Shown in pieces: positions 5,220-11,919 of a DNA stretch of 13,727 nucleotides. The stretch comes from an uncultured Bacilli bacterium (lineage in GTDB: Bacteria > Bacillota_I > Bacilli_A > RF39 > UBA660): assembly GCA_947630415.1 (NCBI GenBank), contig CANRHM010000024.1:1-13727 (forward strand), read 5' to 3'. The stretch's first letter is position 1, and each line of letters starts with the position of its first letter. The position numbers were made by a program, and so were the translations under genes. The notes beneath the pieces were generated by a model, which saw only the letters and a program-made list of their open reading frames with translations, had not been told where the DNA came from and did no database searches.

Positions 5220-6464
5220 ATGAAAGAAATTAAAAGGGATATTTATTTAAACAGATTAATTGATCGAAAGGAAAATGGATTGATTAAAGTTATAACTGGT
5301 ATTAGAAGATGTGGCAAGTCTTATTTATTAGATCCATTATTTAAAAATTATTTACTTGATATTGGTGTAAAAGAAAATCATATTATTAAATTAGAATTAG
5401 ATAAAGAAGAAAATAGTAAATATTTAGATTCTCATGAATTGAATTTATACATAAAATCACAAGTAAAAGATAAAGATATGTATTATATTTTATTAGACGA
5501 AATTCAGCTAGTAAATGGCTTTGAATCTGTATTAAATGGTTTTTTATATGAAAGGAATCTTGATGTTTATGTAACAGGTAGTAATTCAAAGTTCTTATCA
5601 TCAGACGTTATAACTGAATTTAGAGGCAGAGGAGATGAAATTAAAGTATTACCACTTTCTTTTTCGGAATATATTACAGCTTTTAAAGGTGATAACGTAG
5701 AAGCATGGAATGAATATATATTATATGGTGGATTACCTTTAATTTTATCTAAAAAGACTGATGAAGAAAAAGCAAAATATTTAAAAGATTTATTTGAACA
5801 AACTTATGTGAAAGATATAATTGAGCGTAATAATATTCAAAGATTTGATATTATAGATTCAATTATTAATATCTTAGCATCTTCCGTTGGTTCGCTTACT
5901 AATTCTCAAAAAATATATAACACATTTGTAAGTAATGGTGAAAAAGAAATTTCTTTAAATACCATAAATTCATATATAAAGGATATTGAGGATTCTTTTA
6001 TTGTCAATAAATCTAATAGATATGACGTTAAAGGCAAAAAATATATTCAAACTCCTCAAAAATATTATTTTTCAGATGTTGGACTTCGTAATGCTCGGTT
6101 AAATTTTAGACAACAAGAAGAAAATCATATAATGGAGAATGTAATTTATAATGAATTGATTTTAAGAGGTTATAATGTTGATGTGGGTGTAGTTGAAATT
6201 AGGGATGAAAGTAAAAATAGAAAACAATTGGAAGTTGATTTTGTGTGTAATTTAGGAAATAAAAGATATTATGTACAATCAGCATTAAATTTAGAAACAA
6301 GAGAAAAGACAATACAGGAAGAACGTCCTTTAATGAGTATAAACGATAATTTTAAAAAAATAATTGTAGTAAAAGATAATATAAAGTATTGGTATACAGA
6401 AGAAGGTATATTAGTAATTGGTGTGCAGGAATTCTTATTAAATCAAAATAGTTTGGATTTATAG
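5220..6464 (+). CDS. AAA_14/DUF4143-family ATPase, probably horizontally acquired
   Basis: This 414-residue protein has the typical two-part layout of the family. The N-terminal P-loop domain has Walker A GIRRCGKS (27-34), Walker B YYILLDEIQ (D93-E94) and a sensor-like VYVTGSNSKFL (117-125). The C-terminal DUF4143 part has YGGLPLIL and a nuclease-fold-like end: ENVIYNELILRGY (306-318), EVDFV (E338, D340) and YYVQSAL, with Q353 where active PD-(D/E)xK nucleases have E-x-K. Nuclease activity is therefore doubtful. The family's role is not established; it is common in gut bacteria as scattered accessory genes. I chose ATG 5220 because AAAGGAG lies 5 bases upstream; an upstream in-frame extension would translate the palindromic repeat. 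Codons are clearly AT-richer than in serS or miaB. A decayed serS tail begins only about 6 bases after the stop. Confidence 0.9.
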   Translation: MKEIKRDIYLNRLIDRKENGLIKVITGIRRCGKSYLLDPLFKNYLLDIGVKENHIIKLELDKEENSKYLDSHELNLYIKSQVKDKDMYYILLDEIQLVNGFESVLNGFLYERNLDVYVTGSNSKFLSSDVITEFRGRGDEIKVLPLSFSEYITAFKGDNVEAWNEYILYGGLPLILSKKTDEEKAKYLKDLFEQTYVKDIIERNNIQRFDIIDSIINILASSVGSLTNSQKIYNTFVSNGEKEISLNTINSYIKDIEDSFIVNKSNRYDVKGKKYIQTPQKYYFSDVGLRNARLNFRQQEENHIMENVIYNELILRGYNVDVGVVEIRDESKNRKQLEVDFVCNLGNKRYYVQSALNLETREKTIQEERPLMSINDNFKKIIVVKDNIKYWYTEEGILVIGVQEFLLNQNSLDL

Positions 6465-6469
6465 TTTTA

Positions 6470-6590
6470 TTGGTGCATATTGAAACTATAAGAAACACTG
6501 TTATTACTCACCTAGAATGTCGGCTCTTTTCCTTGATAGCAATTTCAACTAAAAAGGAATTACTAAAAATTAAAGAAGTGTATAGTAGGT
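6470..6590 (+). pseudogene. Decayed copy of the serS 3' end (relic B)
   Basis: Bases 6494-6545 align with serS 4668-4720 at 43 of 53 columns, counted by eye, with one gap. Shared blocks include acctagaatgt, tttccttga and caattt. Weaker similarity extends left to about 6470 (ttggtgcata against ttgttcata) and right to about 6590. The one-base deletion shifts the frame (after NTVIT), so it encodes nothing. It starts right after the ATPase stop codon, so the ATPase is bracketed by the serS end and this relic. Confidence 0.8.
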
Positions 6591-6712
6591 TCTTTCAAAA
6601 GTTTTTTGAAGAGTTAATTGTAATACTTTTTTTCATTGTTTAAACTTTATAATAACTTTAATTTTTACTTGTATGTTTTTCTATATGTCATCTTGTATGT
6701 TGATATTTTAAA
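6591..6712. other. AT-rich gap between the two serS-tail relics
   Basis: No gene is visible. A weak AT-rich hairpin (6592-6613, TTTCAAAA with TTTTGAAG) is followed by gtaataC and seven T residues (6620-6633), which resembles the terminator tail at 5042-5058 after serS. Two copies of cttgtatgtt lie within 6665-6705. These may be remnants of old 3' flanking DNA. Confidence 0.3.
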
Positions 6713-6796
6713 CTGGTGGCTATTTAAACAATAATAAATATCATTATTGACCTTCCTAGAGTGTCAACTTTTTTTGAAAATAGCTTATATAAAAAG
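6713..6796 (+). pseudogene. Second, older decayed copy of the serS 3' end (relic C)
   Basis: The order of matching blocks follows serS 4665-4726: aataa, ttattg, cctaga followed by tgt, ttgaaaa and aaaaag. Identity over the first 32 columns is about 21 of 32. Relic C resembles relic B more than serS in places: both have tggtg-c-at-t-aaac-ata before the core, tgtc after cctaga, and a tagc block. It carries several stops in the serS frame. It ends about 40 bases before the next gene's promoter. Confidence 0.6.
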
Positions 6797-6835
6797 TTTT
6801 TTCAATTCAACCAAAATACTTTTACACTATTTTTC

Positions 6836-6864
6836 TTGAGAAAACCTTTTTTTCTTATTATACT
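6836..6864 (+). promoter_or_regulatory. Predicted sigma-A promoter of the transglutaminase-like gene
   Basis: TTGAGA (6836-6841) and TATACT (6859-6864) are separated by 17 bp. The AGGGGAGG ribosome binding site (6871-6878) follows and gives a short leader of about 14 bases. Confidence 0.75.
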
Positions 6865-6884
6865 AATAGTAGGGGAGGTTACCG

Positions 6885-7895
6885 ATGAAAGAAGAATTAG
6901 AAAAACAAAGACAAGCTTACATACAAGCTTTATGTGAACTTGTAGATTTAAAGGAAGATTGTCCTAAAGAAGAATTAGCTTCTTTTTATACAGAGTACTG
7001 TAAGTTTTGTTATGAGCACAATCTTTCTACGTATGATCGAGTATTAGATAATAAGGGCGATTCTATTTTTATTATCGATGAGAAACCCATTGACTATGTC
7101 ATTGATAAAGAACAAAAAGAAAAAGCTCTTCTTCATTTAAAAAGCGTATTACAAAATCGAAAAGAAGGACAAAACGATGGCATCAGTAGGGAAGAAGCAG
7201 AACTTATTTTACAAAGTACGGTTCAAAGTGCACGTCTTACTTTAGCACGTGAAGAAGCTTCTAAAGTGGATTTTTTTGAGGCTTCTTTAGGAGGCTGTTG
7301 TGGGTATTCTCAAGCCTTGACAGCTTTTCCTCTTTTAGATTTAGGAGTCGATATTACGATTAATAATGTAGATTCTTTACCGGATTGTAATGCAAGACAT
7401 TCTTATATTACTTGTACGCTTCCAATAAAAGAAGGGGAACAAACGATAGAAAAAGATTTCTTAATTGACGCGACTTATCGACAATTTTTTGTCTTACTTC
7501 GTTGTAATGAAGGAAGATTCTATGAAGGAGACAGCCGATTTAGAGATCAATGTGGTCCCGACTGTGGATATTACTTATCGACTGAAGAGGGAATTTCTTT
7601 TGCGAAAGAGCTGTTAAGTAAAGGATATATGGAATTGACAGATTATAATGCTAAAATGTATGGAACGGCTTTTTCAGCGATGTCCATTAATCGTTCTACT
7701 ACGGAAGATGAAATGCAAAGAATTTTAGGACATACTGGAAGCGAATATATCGAAGCCATGCATCATGAAATGGTTCAAGATGGTTTAGATTATAGTCCTG
7801 AAGAAATCTTAGCGAACAAAGGAAATATTAGTTTGTTTAGTGAAATAGGAACAGTTCATGATTTATTAGAAAGTGAAAAAAGAGAAACGATGTAA
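6885..7895 (+). CDS. Transglutaminase/papain-fold-like protein of unknown substrate
   Basis: This 336-residue cytoplasmic protein has no signal peptide or membrane segment. Its middle shows the Cys-His-Asp order of the transglutaminase/papain-like fold: GGCCGYSQALTAF (C138/C139), then NARHSYIT (H172), then DFLIDATYRQFF (D195). The last block matches the 'iDpTyrQF' element of transglutaminase-like proteins. Other cysteines (C207, C223, C227) cluster in LLRCNEG and DQCGPDCGYY, so metal or disulfide binding is possible. The N-terminal ~125 residues are charged and helical. It could be a protease, a transglutaminase or an acyl-transfer enzyme; the substrate is unknown. The start follows a strong AGGGGAGG site by 6 bases. 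It has its own promoter and ends convergently with the ABC exporter, with only 12 bases between stop codons. Confidence 0.7.
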   Translation: MKEELEKQRQAYIQALCELVDLKEDCPKEELASFYTEYCKFCYEHNLSTYDRVLDNKGDSIFIIDEKPIDYVIDKEQKEKALLHLKSVLQNRKEGQNDGISREEAELILQSTVQSARLTLAREEASKVDFFEASLGGCCGYSQALTAFPLLDLGVDITINNVDSLPDCNARHSYITCTLPIKEGEQTIEKDFLIDATYRQFFVLLRCNEGRFYEGDSRFRDQCGPDCGYYLSTEEGISFAKELLSKGYMELTDYNAKMYGTAFSAMSINRSTTEDEMQRILGHTGSEYIEAMHHEMVQDGLDYSPEEILANKGNISLFSEIGTVHDLLESEKRETM

Positions 7896-7909
7896 AAGTT
7901 CCTCTTTTT
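7877..7909. terminator. Bidirectional terminator shared by two convergent genes
   Basis: AAAAAGAGAAAC (7877-7888) pairs with GTTCCTCTTTTT (7898-7909) with one mismatch. The 9-base loop holds the stop codon of the transglutaminase-like gene (7893-7895), and the stop codon of the minus-strand ABC gene overlaps the right arm. T-rich sequence lies on both exits. Confidence 0.8.
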
Positions 7910-9665
7910 ATTTTTCTTCTTTTAATTCTAGTTCATAGAGATGTTTATAAAGACTATTTCGTTTTAATAATTCTTGATGGCTTCCTTCATCGATGACTTT
8001 TCCATCATCGACTAGGATAATACGATCACTATTGATAACGGTAGATAAGCGATGGGCGATAATTAAAATGGTGTATTTTCCTTGCATACTTTTGATGGAC
8101 TCTTGAATTTCATGTTGAGTTTCGTTATCCAAAGAACTGGTTGCTTCATCGAATAGGATGATTTCCGTTTCTTGTACAAGGGCTCTTGCAATCGCTAGAC
8201 GTTGTCGTTCTCCTCCTGATAAAATGACGCCTCCTTCACCTACATAGGTATCGTATCCATCTTTTAGAGAGAGGATAAAATCATGAAGATGTGCCATCTT
8301 ACAAGCTTCGACCATTTTCTCTTCGGTTAAGTCTTTTTTTACGATGGTTAAATTGTCTCTGATAGTCATATTAAAGATATAGGGATTTTGACTGATGATG
8401 GAAAGGTTCCCACGAAGACTGTCTTTATCAAGGTCTTCGATTTTTTTGTGATCGATTTTAATTTCTCCTTTCGTAGGATGGTAAAGACCTGCAATTAAAT
8501 TGAAAATGGTCGATTTACCAGCCCCACTTCGGCCTACAATGGATACGGTTTCATTTGGTTTAATTTTAAGACTTATTCCTTTTAAAATAGGATTGTTTTC
8601 TTCGTATTCAAAATAAACATTTTTGAACTCGATATTCCCATTTACTTTATCTAAATGCGTAGAGCCAAATGTTTCTTTAGGAAACTCTTTACCATCGATT
8701 ACTTCGAAGACTCTAGAAGCGGCTAAAGTAAAGCTTTTAATGCTTTCCAAGAGGGACTCAAAGTTGTAAGAAATATTGGCTATACTACCACGATAATTGA
8801 AAATGATAATCATGGTGGCAATGGTTAATTTGTTTTGCATAATACAAAAGATTCCAAGAAAAGCAATAGCAATATCTAGTAAATCACTTAAGGAACCACC
8901 AAGAAGTCTAAATTTATGTCTTGTTAAATCCATATTCCAGCCATCTTGATTGAGTTCATCAACCACTTCACCACTTTTTTTGATGAAACTCTTTTCGGCA
9001 TTTAAAACTTTGATATCTTTGCAACCTCGTACCATTTCGGCAGCAAATCCACTTGCTTTTTCATTTGTTTTTCGTAAGATTTTTCGTTTTTCTTGAATTT
9101 TTTCAGAAGCATATTTTTGCTCTAAATAAGTGATTATGATATAGCAAAGAAAAGCTATAAAAATAATCTTACTTAAAAAGAAAATACTGATTAAAATACC
9201 AAAACAAGTGATTAAATAGGTAATTTGGTCAATCGCTTGCAAGGTGATATTGGCAAGATTTGAAGTATCGTTTCCAATACGTTCGGTGAAGACACCACTT
9301 GAGTTTTGGTTTAACGTATCGGTGGTGATTTTTAATGTTTCGCTTACGAGTTTTAATTGAATATTTTTCCTTAGGGTATAGAAATATTTCCAAAAGAAGA
9401 CATTGTTAATAAAACGTATGACATTGAAAGACATCTCTAATAAAAAGATTAACAAAGTGGCAATAATCACTTGGTCAAAGAGTCCATTGGTAAGGGTTAT
9501 AATCTGTCTTGCACTAAAGAGGGGAATAACGGCTTCAATTCCACAAATAACGATGGATCCTATTAAAAAGAAGAAGAGATATTTTCGCTCTTTTTTAGCA
9601 TATTTATAAGTTTTTTTGAGATACCGCCAAGTATCTTTAAAACCTAGATTTTCTTCTTTTTTCAT
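7908..9665 (-). CDS. ABC exporter, fused membrane and ATPase domains
   Basis: This 585-residue half-transporter has an N-terminal six-helix exporter domain (about residues 30-320) and a C-terminal nucleotide-binding domain. The ATPase motifs are complete: Walker A GRSGAGKST (378-386), Q-loop IISQNPYIF, signature LSGGERQRLAIARAL (from 482), Walker B EIILFDEATSSLD (E507) and switch His in IIAHRLSTV (H538). Such proteins work as dimers in the cytoplasmic membrane and export lipids, peptides or drugs; the substrate here is unknown. ATG 9665 (MKKEENLGFKDTWRYL) is chosen because the extended -10 promoter lies at 9690-9698. The open frame upstream to 9845 would cross that promoter and enter the divergent gene. 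The ribosome binding site is weak (AGGA, 9 bases away). No partner half-transporter is adjacent, so it is probably a homodimer. Confidence 0.93.
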   Translation of the reverse strand: MKKEENLGFKDTWRYLKKTYKYAKKERKYLFFFLIGSIVICGIEAVIPLFSARQIITLTNGLFDQVIIATLLIFLLEMSFNVIRFINNVFFWKYFYTLRKNIQLKLVSETLKITTDTLNQNSSGVFTERIGNDTSNLANITLQAIDQITYLITCFGILISIFFLSKIIFIAFLCYIIITYLEQKYASEKIQEKRKILRKTNEKASGFAAEMVRGCKDIKVLNAEKSFIKKSGEVVDELNQDGWNMDLTRHKFRLLGGSLSDLLDIAIAFLGIFCIMQNKLTIATMIIIFNYRGSIANISYNFESLLESIKSFTLAASRVFEVIDGKEFPKETFGSTHLDKVNGNIEFKNVYFEYEENNPILKGISLKIKPNETVSIVGRSGAGKSTIFNLIAGLYHPTKGEIKIDHKKIEDLDKDSLRGNLSIISQNPYIFNMTIRDNLTIVKKDLTEEKMVEACKMAHLHDFILSLKDGYDTYVGEGGVILSGGERQRLAIARALVQETEIILFDEATSSLDNETQHEIQESIKSMQGKYTILIIAHRLSTVINSDRIILVDDGKVIDEGSHQELLKRNSLYKHLYELELKEEK

Positions 9666-9689
9666 TCTACCACATCCTAAACTAGGTAC

Positions 9690-9718
9690 ATTATAGCAAA
9701 AAATAGCTAGGATAAAAA
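9690..9718 (-). promoter_or_regulatory. Predicted extended -10 promoter of the ABC exporter
   Basis: On the minus strand, a perfect TATAAT (9690-9695) is preceded by TG at the extended position (9697-9698). The matching -35 (TTTTTA, 9713-9718) is poor. It is divergent from the promoter at 9730-9758, with only about 12 bp between the two -35 regions. Confidence 0.65.
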
Positions 9719-9729
9719 GTCCTTTTTTC

Positions 9730-9758
9730 TTGAAAAAGAGAGGTTTTTGTGGTAAAAT
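9730..9758 (+). promoter_or_regulatory. Predicted promoter of the 364-residue protein gene
   Basis: TTGAAA (9730-9735) and TAAAAT (9753-9758) are separated by 17 bp, with TG at the extended -10 position (9750-9751). The leader is about 22 bases and contains a strong AAGGAGGGG ribosome binding site (9772-9780). Confidence 0.75.
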
Positions 9759-9786
9759 ATGACTACTTAAAAAGGAGGGGTAGAGA

Positions 9787-10881
9787 ATGACTTTTGCTAA
9801 GTATGACGATTTGGATAAAGAACGTGATCCTATGACGATTACCATGGAAAAAGATGCTTTTCATACGAAATATATGTTTAAACTGGAAGGATCTAGATTT
9901 TCTATCGAGAAAGATCGTTATGGAAATTATTGCCTTACTTCGTTTGAAGGGACTGAAGTCATGACTTTATCCAAGTTTGCCTTTATGCGTTACGTAGAAA
10001 ATGAGATAGGAAGCTTTTTTTATGATTTTCTAAAACAAGTGATAGGACATGCTCTATTAGATGGAATTTCAACTTCTGTTCCTTTAGATTTTATTCATGT
10101 TGGAAAAGATGAAGTGGTAACTTTAACTCTACATTCGGATATAGATTCTTCTATCTTTTCTCTATCCTATGATCCTAAAAAATACGATGATGTAACGATT
10201 TGTTTTAAAAGTGAAGGGAAGGGGGTTTATCTTTTACGCGGCAGGGAAGGTAAATATACTTCTTTTCTAGATGATTTTGATTATCTATTTGATTGTCTTT
10301 CTTCGTTTATGGATACTTCTATCCAAAAACAACCAATTCCTTTGGAAAGTGAAGACTTTATAGTGAAATCAACGCCTTCTTTTAAAGAGTTTGTGGGAAA
10401 TGGAACTTTATCTATCTATAAAGATAATGAAAATGATTATTATTTTAGTGGTAATTCAAGACGTAATTCAAGACAAGATAGTACTTTTATTCTTCATCGA
10501 AAGGATTCTACTACTTTAGAAGGAATTACATTCAATCATTTCTTTAGACTTATGAAACGGATCTATGGACAAGTTGTTTTAGAAGGAAATCATGCTGCTC
10601 ACTGGTATTACCCTGATGATTTTCTAGATCCTAAAAATAAAAAAATCACCTGGGTTACGGATCGTGGAAATAATAAGAAATTAGAACTTACTTACGGAAA
10701 AGATCAGATTTCAGTCCAACTTTTAACGATTGATAAAACACAACCAAGGGATTTTGATGTTGAGATTTGTACCAGTGGTTCCCGTTATAAACAGCAATGG
10801 ACGCATTTCATGGAAATGTTTAATGAGATGAGCGATACCTATGATTTCAAAGAAGAAAAAGGTCCTTATCAAAAGAAATAA
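9787..10881 (+). CDS. Unknown protein with two tandem ~150-residue repeats
   Basis: I do not recognise this 364-residue soluble protein. It has no signal peptide, membrane helix or catalytic motif. Its two halves look like diverged copies of one domain. Repeat 1 (about residues 35-178) and repeat 2 (about 205-355) share, in order, FSIEKD / LSIYKD; FFYDFLKQVIGHALLDG / HFFRLMKRIYGQVVLEG; a PxDF(I/L) turn; SLSYDPKKYDDVTI / ELTYGKDQISVQLL; and GKYTSFLDDFDYLFDCLSS / SRYKQQWTHFMEMFNEMSD. The pattern of beta strands with two helices per unit suggests a binding or structural protein. The start follows AAGGAGGGG by 6 bases and is clear. It is divergent from the ABC exporter, and shared control from the compact intergenic region is possible but not shown. 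Confidence 0.8.
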   Translation: MTFAKYDDLDKERDPMTITMEKDAFHTKYMFKLEGSRFSIEKDRYGNYCLTSFEGTEVMTLSKFAFMRYVENEIGSFFYDFLKQVIGHALLDGISTSVPLDFIHVGKDEVVTLTLHSDIDSSIFSLSYDPKKYDDVTICFKSEGKGVYLLRGREGKYTSFLDDFDYLFDCLSSFMDTSIQKQPIPLESEDFIVKSTPSFKEFVGNGTLSIYKDNENDYYFSGNSRRNSRQDSTFILHRKDSTTLEGITFNHFFRLMKRIYGQVVLEGNHAAHWYYPDDFLDPKNKKITWVTDRGNNKKLELTYGKDQISVQLLTIDKTQPRDFDVEICTSGSRYKQQWTHFMEMFNEMSDTYDFKEEKGPYQKK

Positions 10882-10890
10882 ATCTAAAAA

Positions 10891-10921
10891 GTAAGAAAAT
10901 GTCTTACAAAAAGATCTTTTT
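10891..10921 (+). terminator. Terminator region of the two-repeat gene
   Basis: GTAAGA (10891-10896) pairs with TCTTAC (10902-10907). It is immediately followed by a 14-base perfect palindrome (10908-10921, five A, GATC, five T) and a T-rich stretch. One extended structure or two small ones could stop transcription 10-40 bases after the stop codon. Confidence 0.6.
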
Positions 10922-10964
10922 CTTTGTTTTACAAGGGCTTTAGGCACTCTAAGTTGACATTTTC

Positions 10965-10993
10965 TTGACATTTTTCATACTTTATGGTATAAT
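10965..10993 (+). promoter_or_regulatory. Full-consensus sigma-A promoter with extended -10
   Basis: TTGACA (10965-10970) and TATAAT (10988-10993) match consensus at all 12 positions with a 17-bp spacer, and TG occupies the extended -10 site (10985-10986). A second TTGACA lies 11 bp upstream (10954-10959). This should be the strongest promoter in the window. The expected start is near 11000, about 170 bases ahead of the next coding start. Confidence 0.9.
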
Positions 10994-10999
10994 GTAGCA

Positions 11000-11172
11000 G
11001 TCTCTTTAAGAAGAGGAGTTTAAACACTTTAAATAATTGATTAAAAAACAAAACTTCCTATCATAATAGAAATAGGACAGTTAAAAAGCCTTCTTGCTTA
11101 AAGTTTGACAAAGTTTTAGCGAACTGCTAGAATAGTTAATTGTCCCCTTGAAAACAAAGGAGTGTATTTTAA
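11000..11172 (+). promoter_or_regulatory. Long structured 5' leader with competing helices (candidate cis-regulator or small RNA)
   Basis: Visible helices are: CTCTT/AAGAG near 11005-11020; CCTAT (11057-11061) with ATAGG (11072-11076), plus AACT (11052-11055) with AGTT (11079-11082); GGACAGTTAA (11075-11084) with TTAATTGTCC (11136-11145); GTTTTAGC/GCTAGAAT around loop gaact (about 11113-11133); and CCCTTG (11145-11150) with CAAAGG (11155-11160), which covers the AAAGGAG ribosome binding site (11156-11162). The second and third compete for 11075-11082, and the third and fifth share C11145, so the leader could switch state. It matches no riboswitch class I know (not T-box, TPP, SAM, purine or preQ1). 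No intrinsic terminator is seen before the gene, so any control would act on translation. Confidence 0.55.
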
Positions 11173-11862
11173 ATGTTTTATGATATTACCCAAGCAGTGA
11201 AAGCGTGTGAAGAAGATCCATTGCTGATATTCGAAGCCATCAAGGAAGGGCATTTCGATTTAGTGGATCAACTTCTTACCAAAAAACAAGTTCCGCTTAA
11301 TACGGTCGATCTACATGGGGATGATGTATTATCGAACCTATTAAAGTATGGACAATATGAACTTGTACTTAAATTCATGAAGAATAAAGATTGGGATATA
11401 AACCATCAAAATAATGATGGGGATACGTTTGCACATATCTTAGTGTCTATCGACTATAAGAAAGTAGCAAGTATCATTCAAAAATTGAAGAAAAGAACTG
11501 ATTTTCTTCCTAATATTAAGAATAATAAAGGAGAAACCATTCTCGATAAATCCATTAATGATCATTACATCTATACGACGGTTAAAGTTTTAGAGGATGA
11601 ACGCTTTAATAACATCGATATCTTATCGTTTAAAAATTTATACGATACGTATATCAAGACCAATAACTATGGTAAATATTCTAGATTATCGAATTTAGAA
11701 ATTATTGTGGATAACTTAGAAGATAAAAAGTTAGTACCTAGTATGGAAAAGATTATTAAGTTCATTCAAACAAACTTTGACGCGGTTAAAGAAGAAATTT
11801 TCAACAATAAAAAAGGGACAATGGATGAAATGATTAACACGTTACTAAAGGAGCATGTTTAA
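11173..11862 (+). CDS. Ankyrin-repeat-like protein
   Basis: This 229-residue protein has no signal peptide or membrane segment. The first ~150 residues carry about four ankyrin-like helix-turn-helix units: LIFEAIKEGHFDLVDQLLTK; NTVDLHGDDVLSNLLKYGQY; NHQNNDGDTFAHILVSIDYK; and NIKNNKGETILDKSINDHYI. The 'N..(D/N)GDT' and 'NNKGET' turns match ankyrin hairpins. The remaining ~75 residues are charged and helical, with no known motif. Ankyrin repeats bind other proteins; the partner is unknown. The start is preceded by AAAGGAG at a 10-base distance. The gene is driven by the full-consensus promoter at 10965 through a long structured leader, so its transcript is probably abundant while translation may be controlled. 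It ends in its own terminator. Confidence 0.75.
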   Translation: MFYDITQAVKACEEDPLLIFEAIKEGHFDLVDQLLTKKQVPLNTVDLHGDDVLSNLLKYGQYELVLKFMKNKDWDINHQNNDGDTFAHILVSIDYKKVASIIQKLKKRTDFLPNIKNNKGETILDKSINDHYIYTTVKVLEDERFNNIDILSFKNLYDTYIKTNNYGKYSRLSNLEIIVDNLEDKKLVPSMEKIIKFIQTNFDAVKEEIFNNKKGTMDEMINTLLKEHV

Positions 11863-11874
11863 GATGCTCTTTTT
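11847..11874 (+). terminator. Terminator of the ankyrin gene, stop codon in the loop
   Basis: GAGCAT (11851-11856) pairs with ATGCTC (11864-11869). The stem extends outward through AAAG (11847-11850) with TTTT (11870-11873), including one G-T pair. The T-run is 11870-11874. The stop codon TAA (11860-11862) lies in the 7-base loop. Confidence 0.85.
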
Positions 11875-11876
11875 AG

Positions 11877-11905
11877 TTGCAGAAATAACTAAACCATATT
11901 ATAAT
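11877..11905 (+). promoter_or_regulatory. Predicted sigma-A promoter of miaB-ymcA
   Basis: TTGCAG (11877-11882) and a perfect TATAAT (11900-11905) are separated by 17 bp, directly after the previous terminator. The expected start near 11911 is only about 9 bases before the first ATG of miaB (11920), so the mRNA would be nearly leaderless. Confidence 0.75.
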
Positions 11906-11919
11906 AAGTGGGTATAGAA

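Noticed and set aside
5220..6464. ATPase as an active PD-(D/E)xK nuclease or a named defence system
   Set aside because: The position of the catalytic E-x-K holds Q353, and no partner genes of a known defence system are adjacent.
4800..6880. Complete integrative element or insertion sequence
   Set aside because: No integrase, transposase or terminal inverted repeats were found; only relics of the serS tail suggest past integration.
9666..9845. N-terminal extension of the ABC exporter
   Set aside because: It would cross the predicted promoters of both divergent genes and overlap the neighbouring coding sequence. The internal ATG at 9665 opens a normal exporter.
10908..10921. 14-bp perfect palindrome around GATC as an operator
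   Set aside because: It is A5-GATC-T5 directly behind another hairpin and before a T-rich stretch, so a terminator role explains it better.
11050..11150. tRNA or tmRNA-like RNA in the long leader
   Set aside because: There is no acceptor stem with CCA, no GTTCGA-type T-loop, and no tmRNA tag frame; only local helices are visible.
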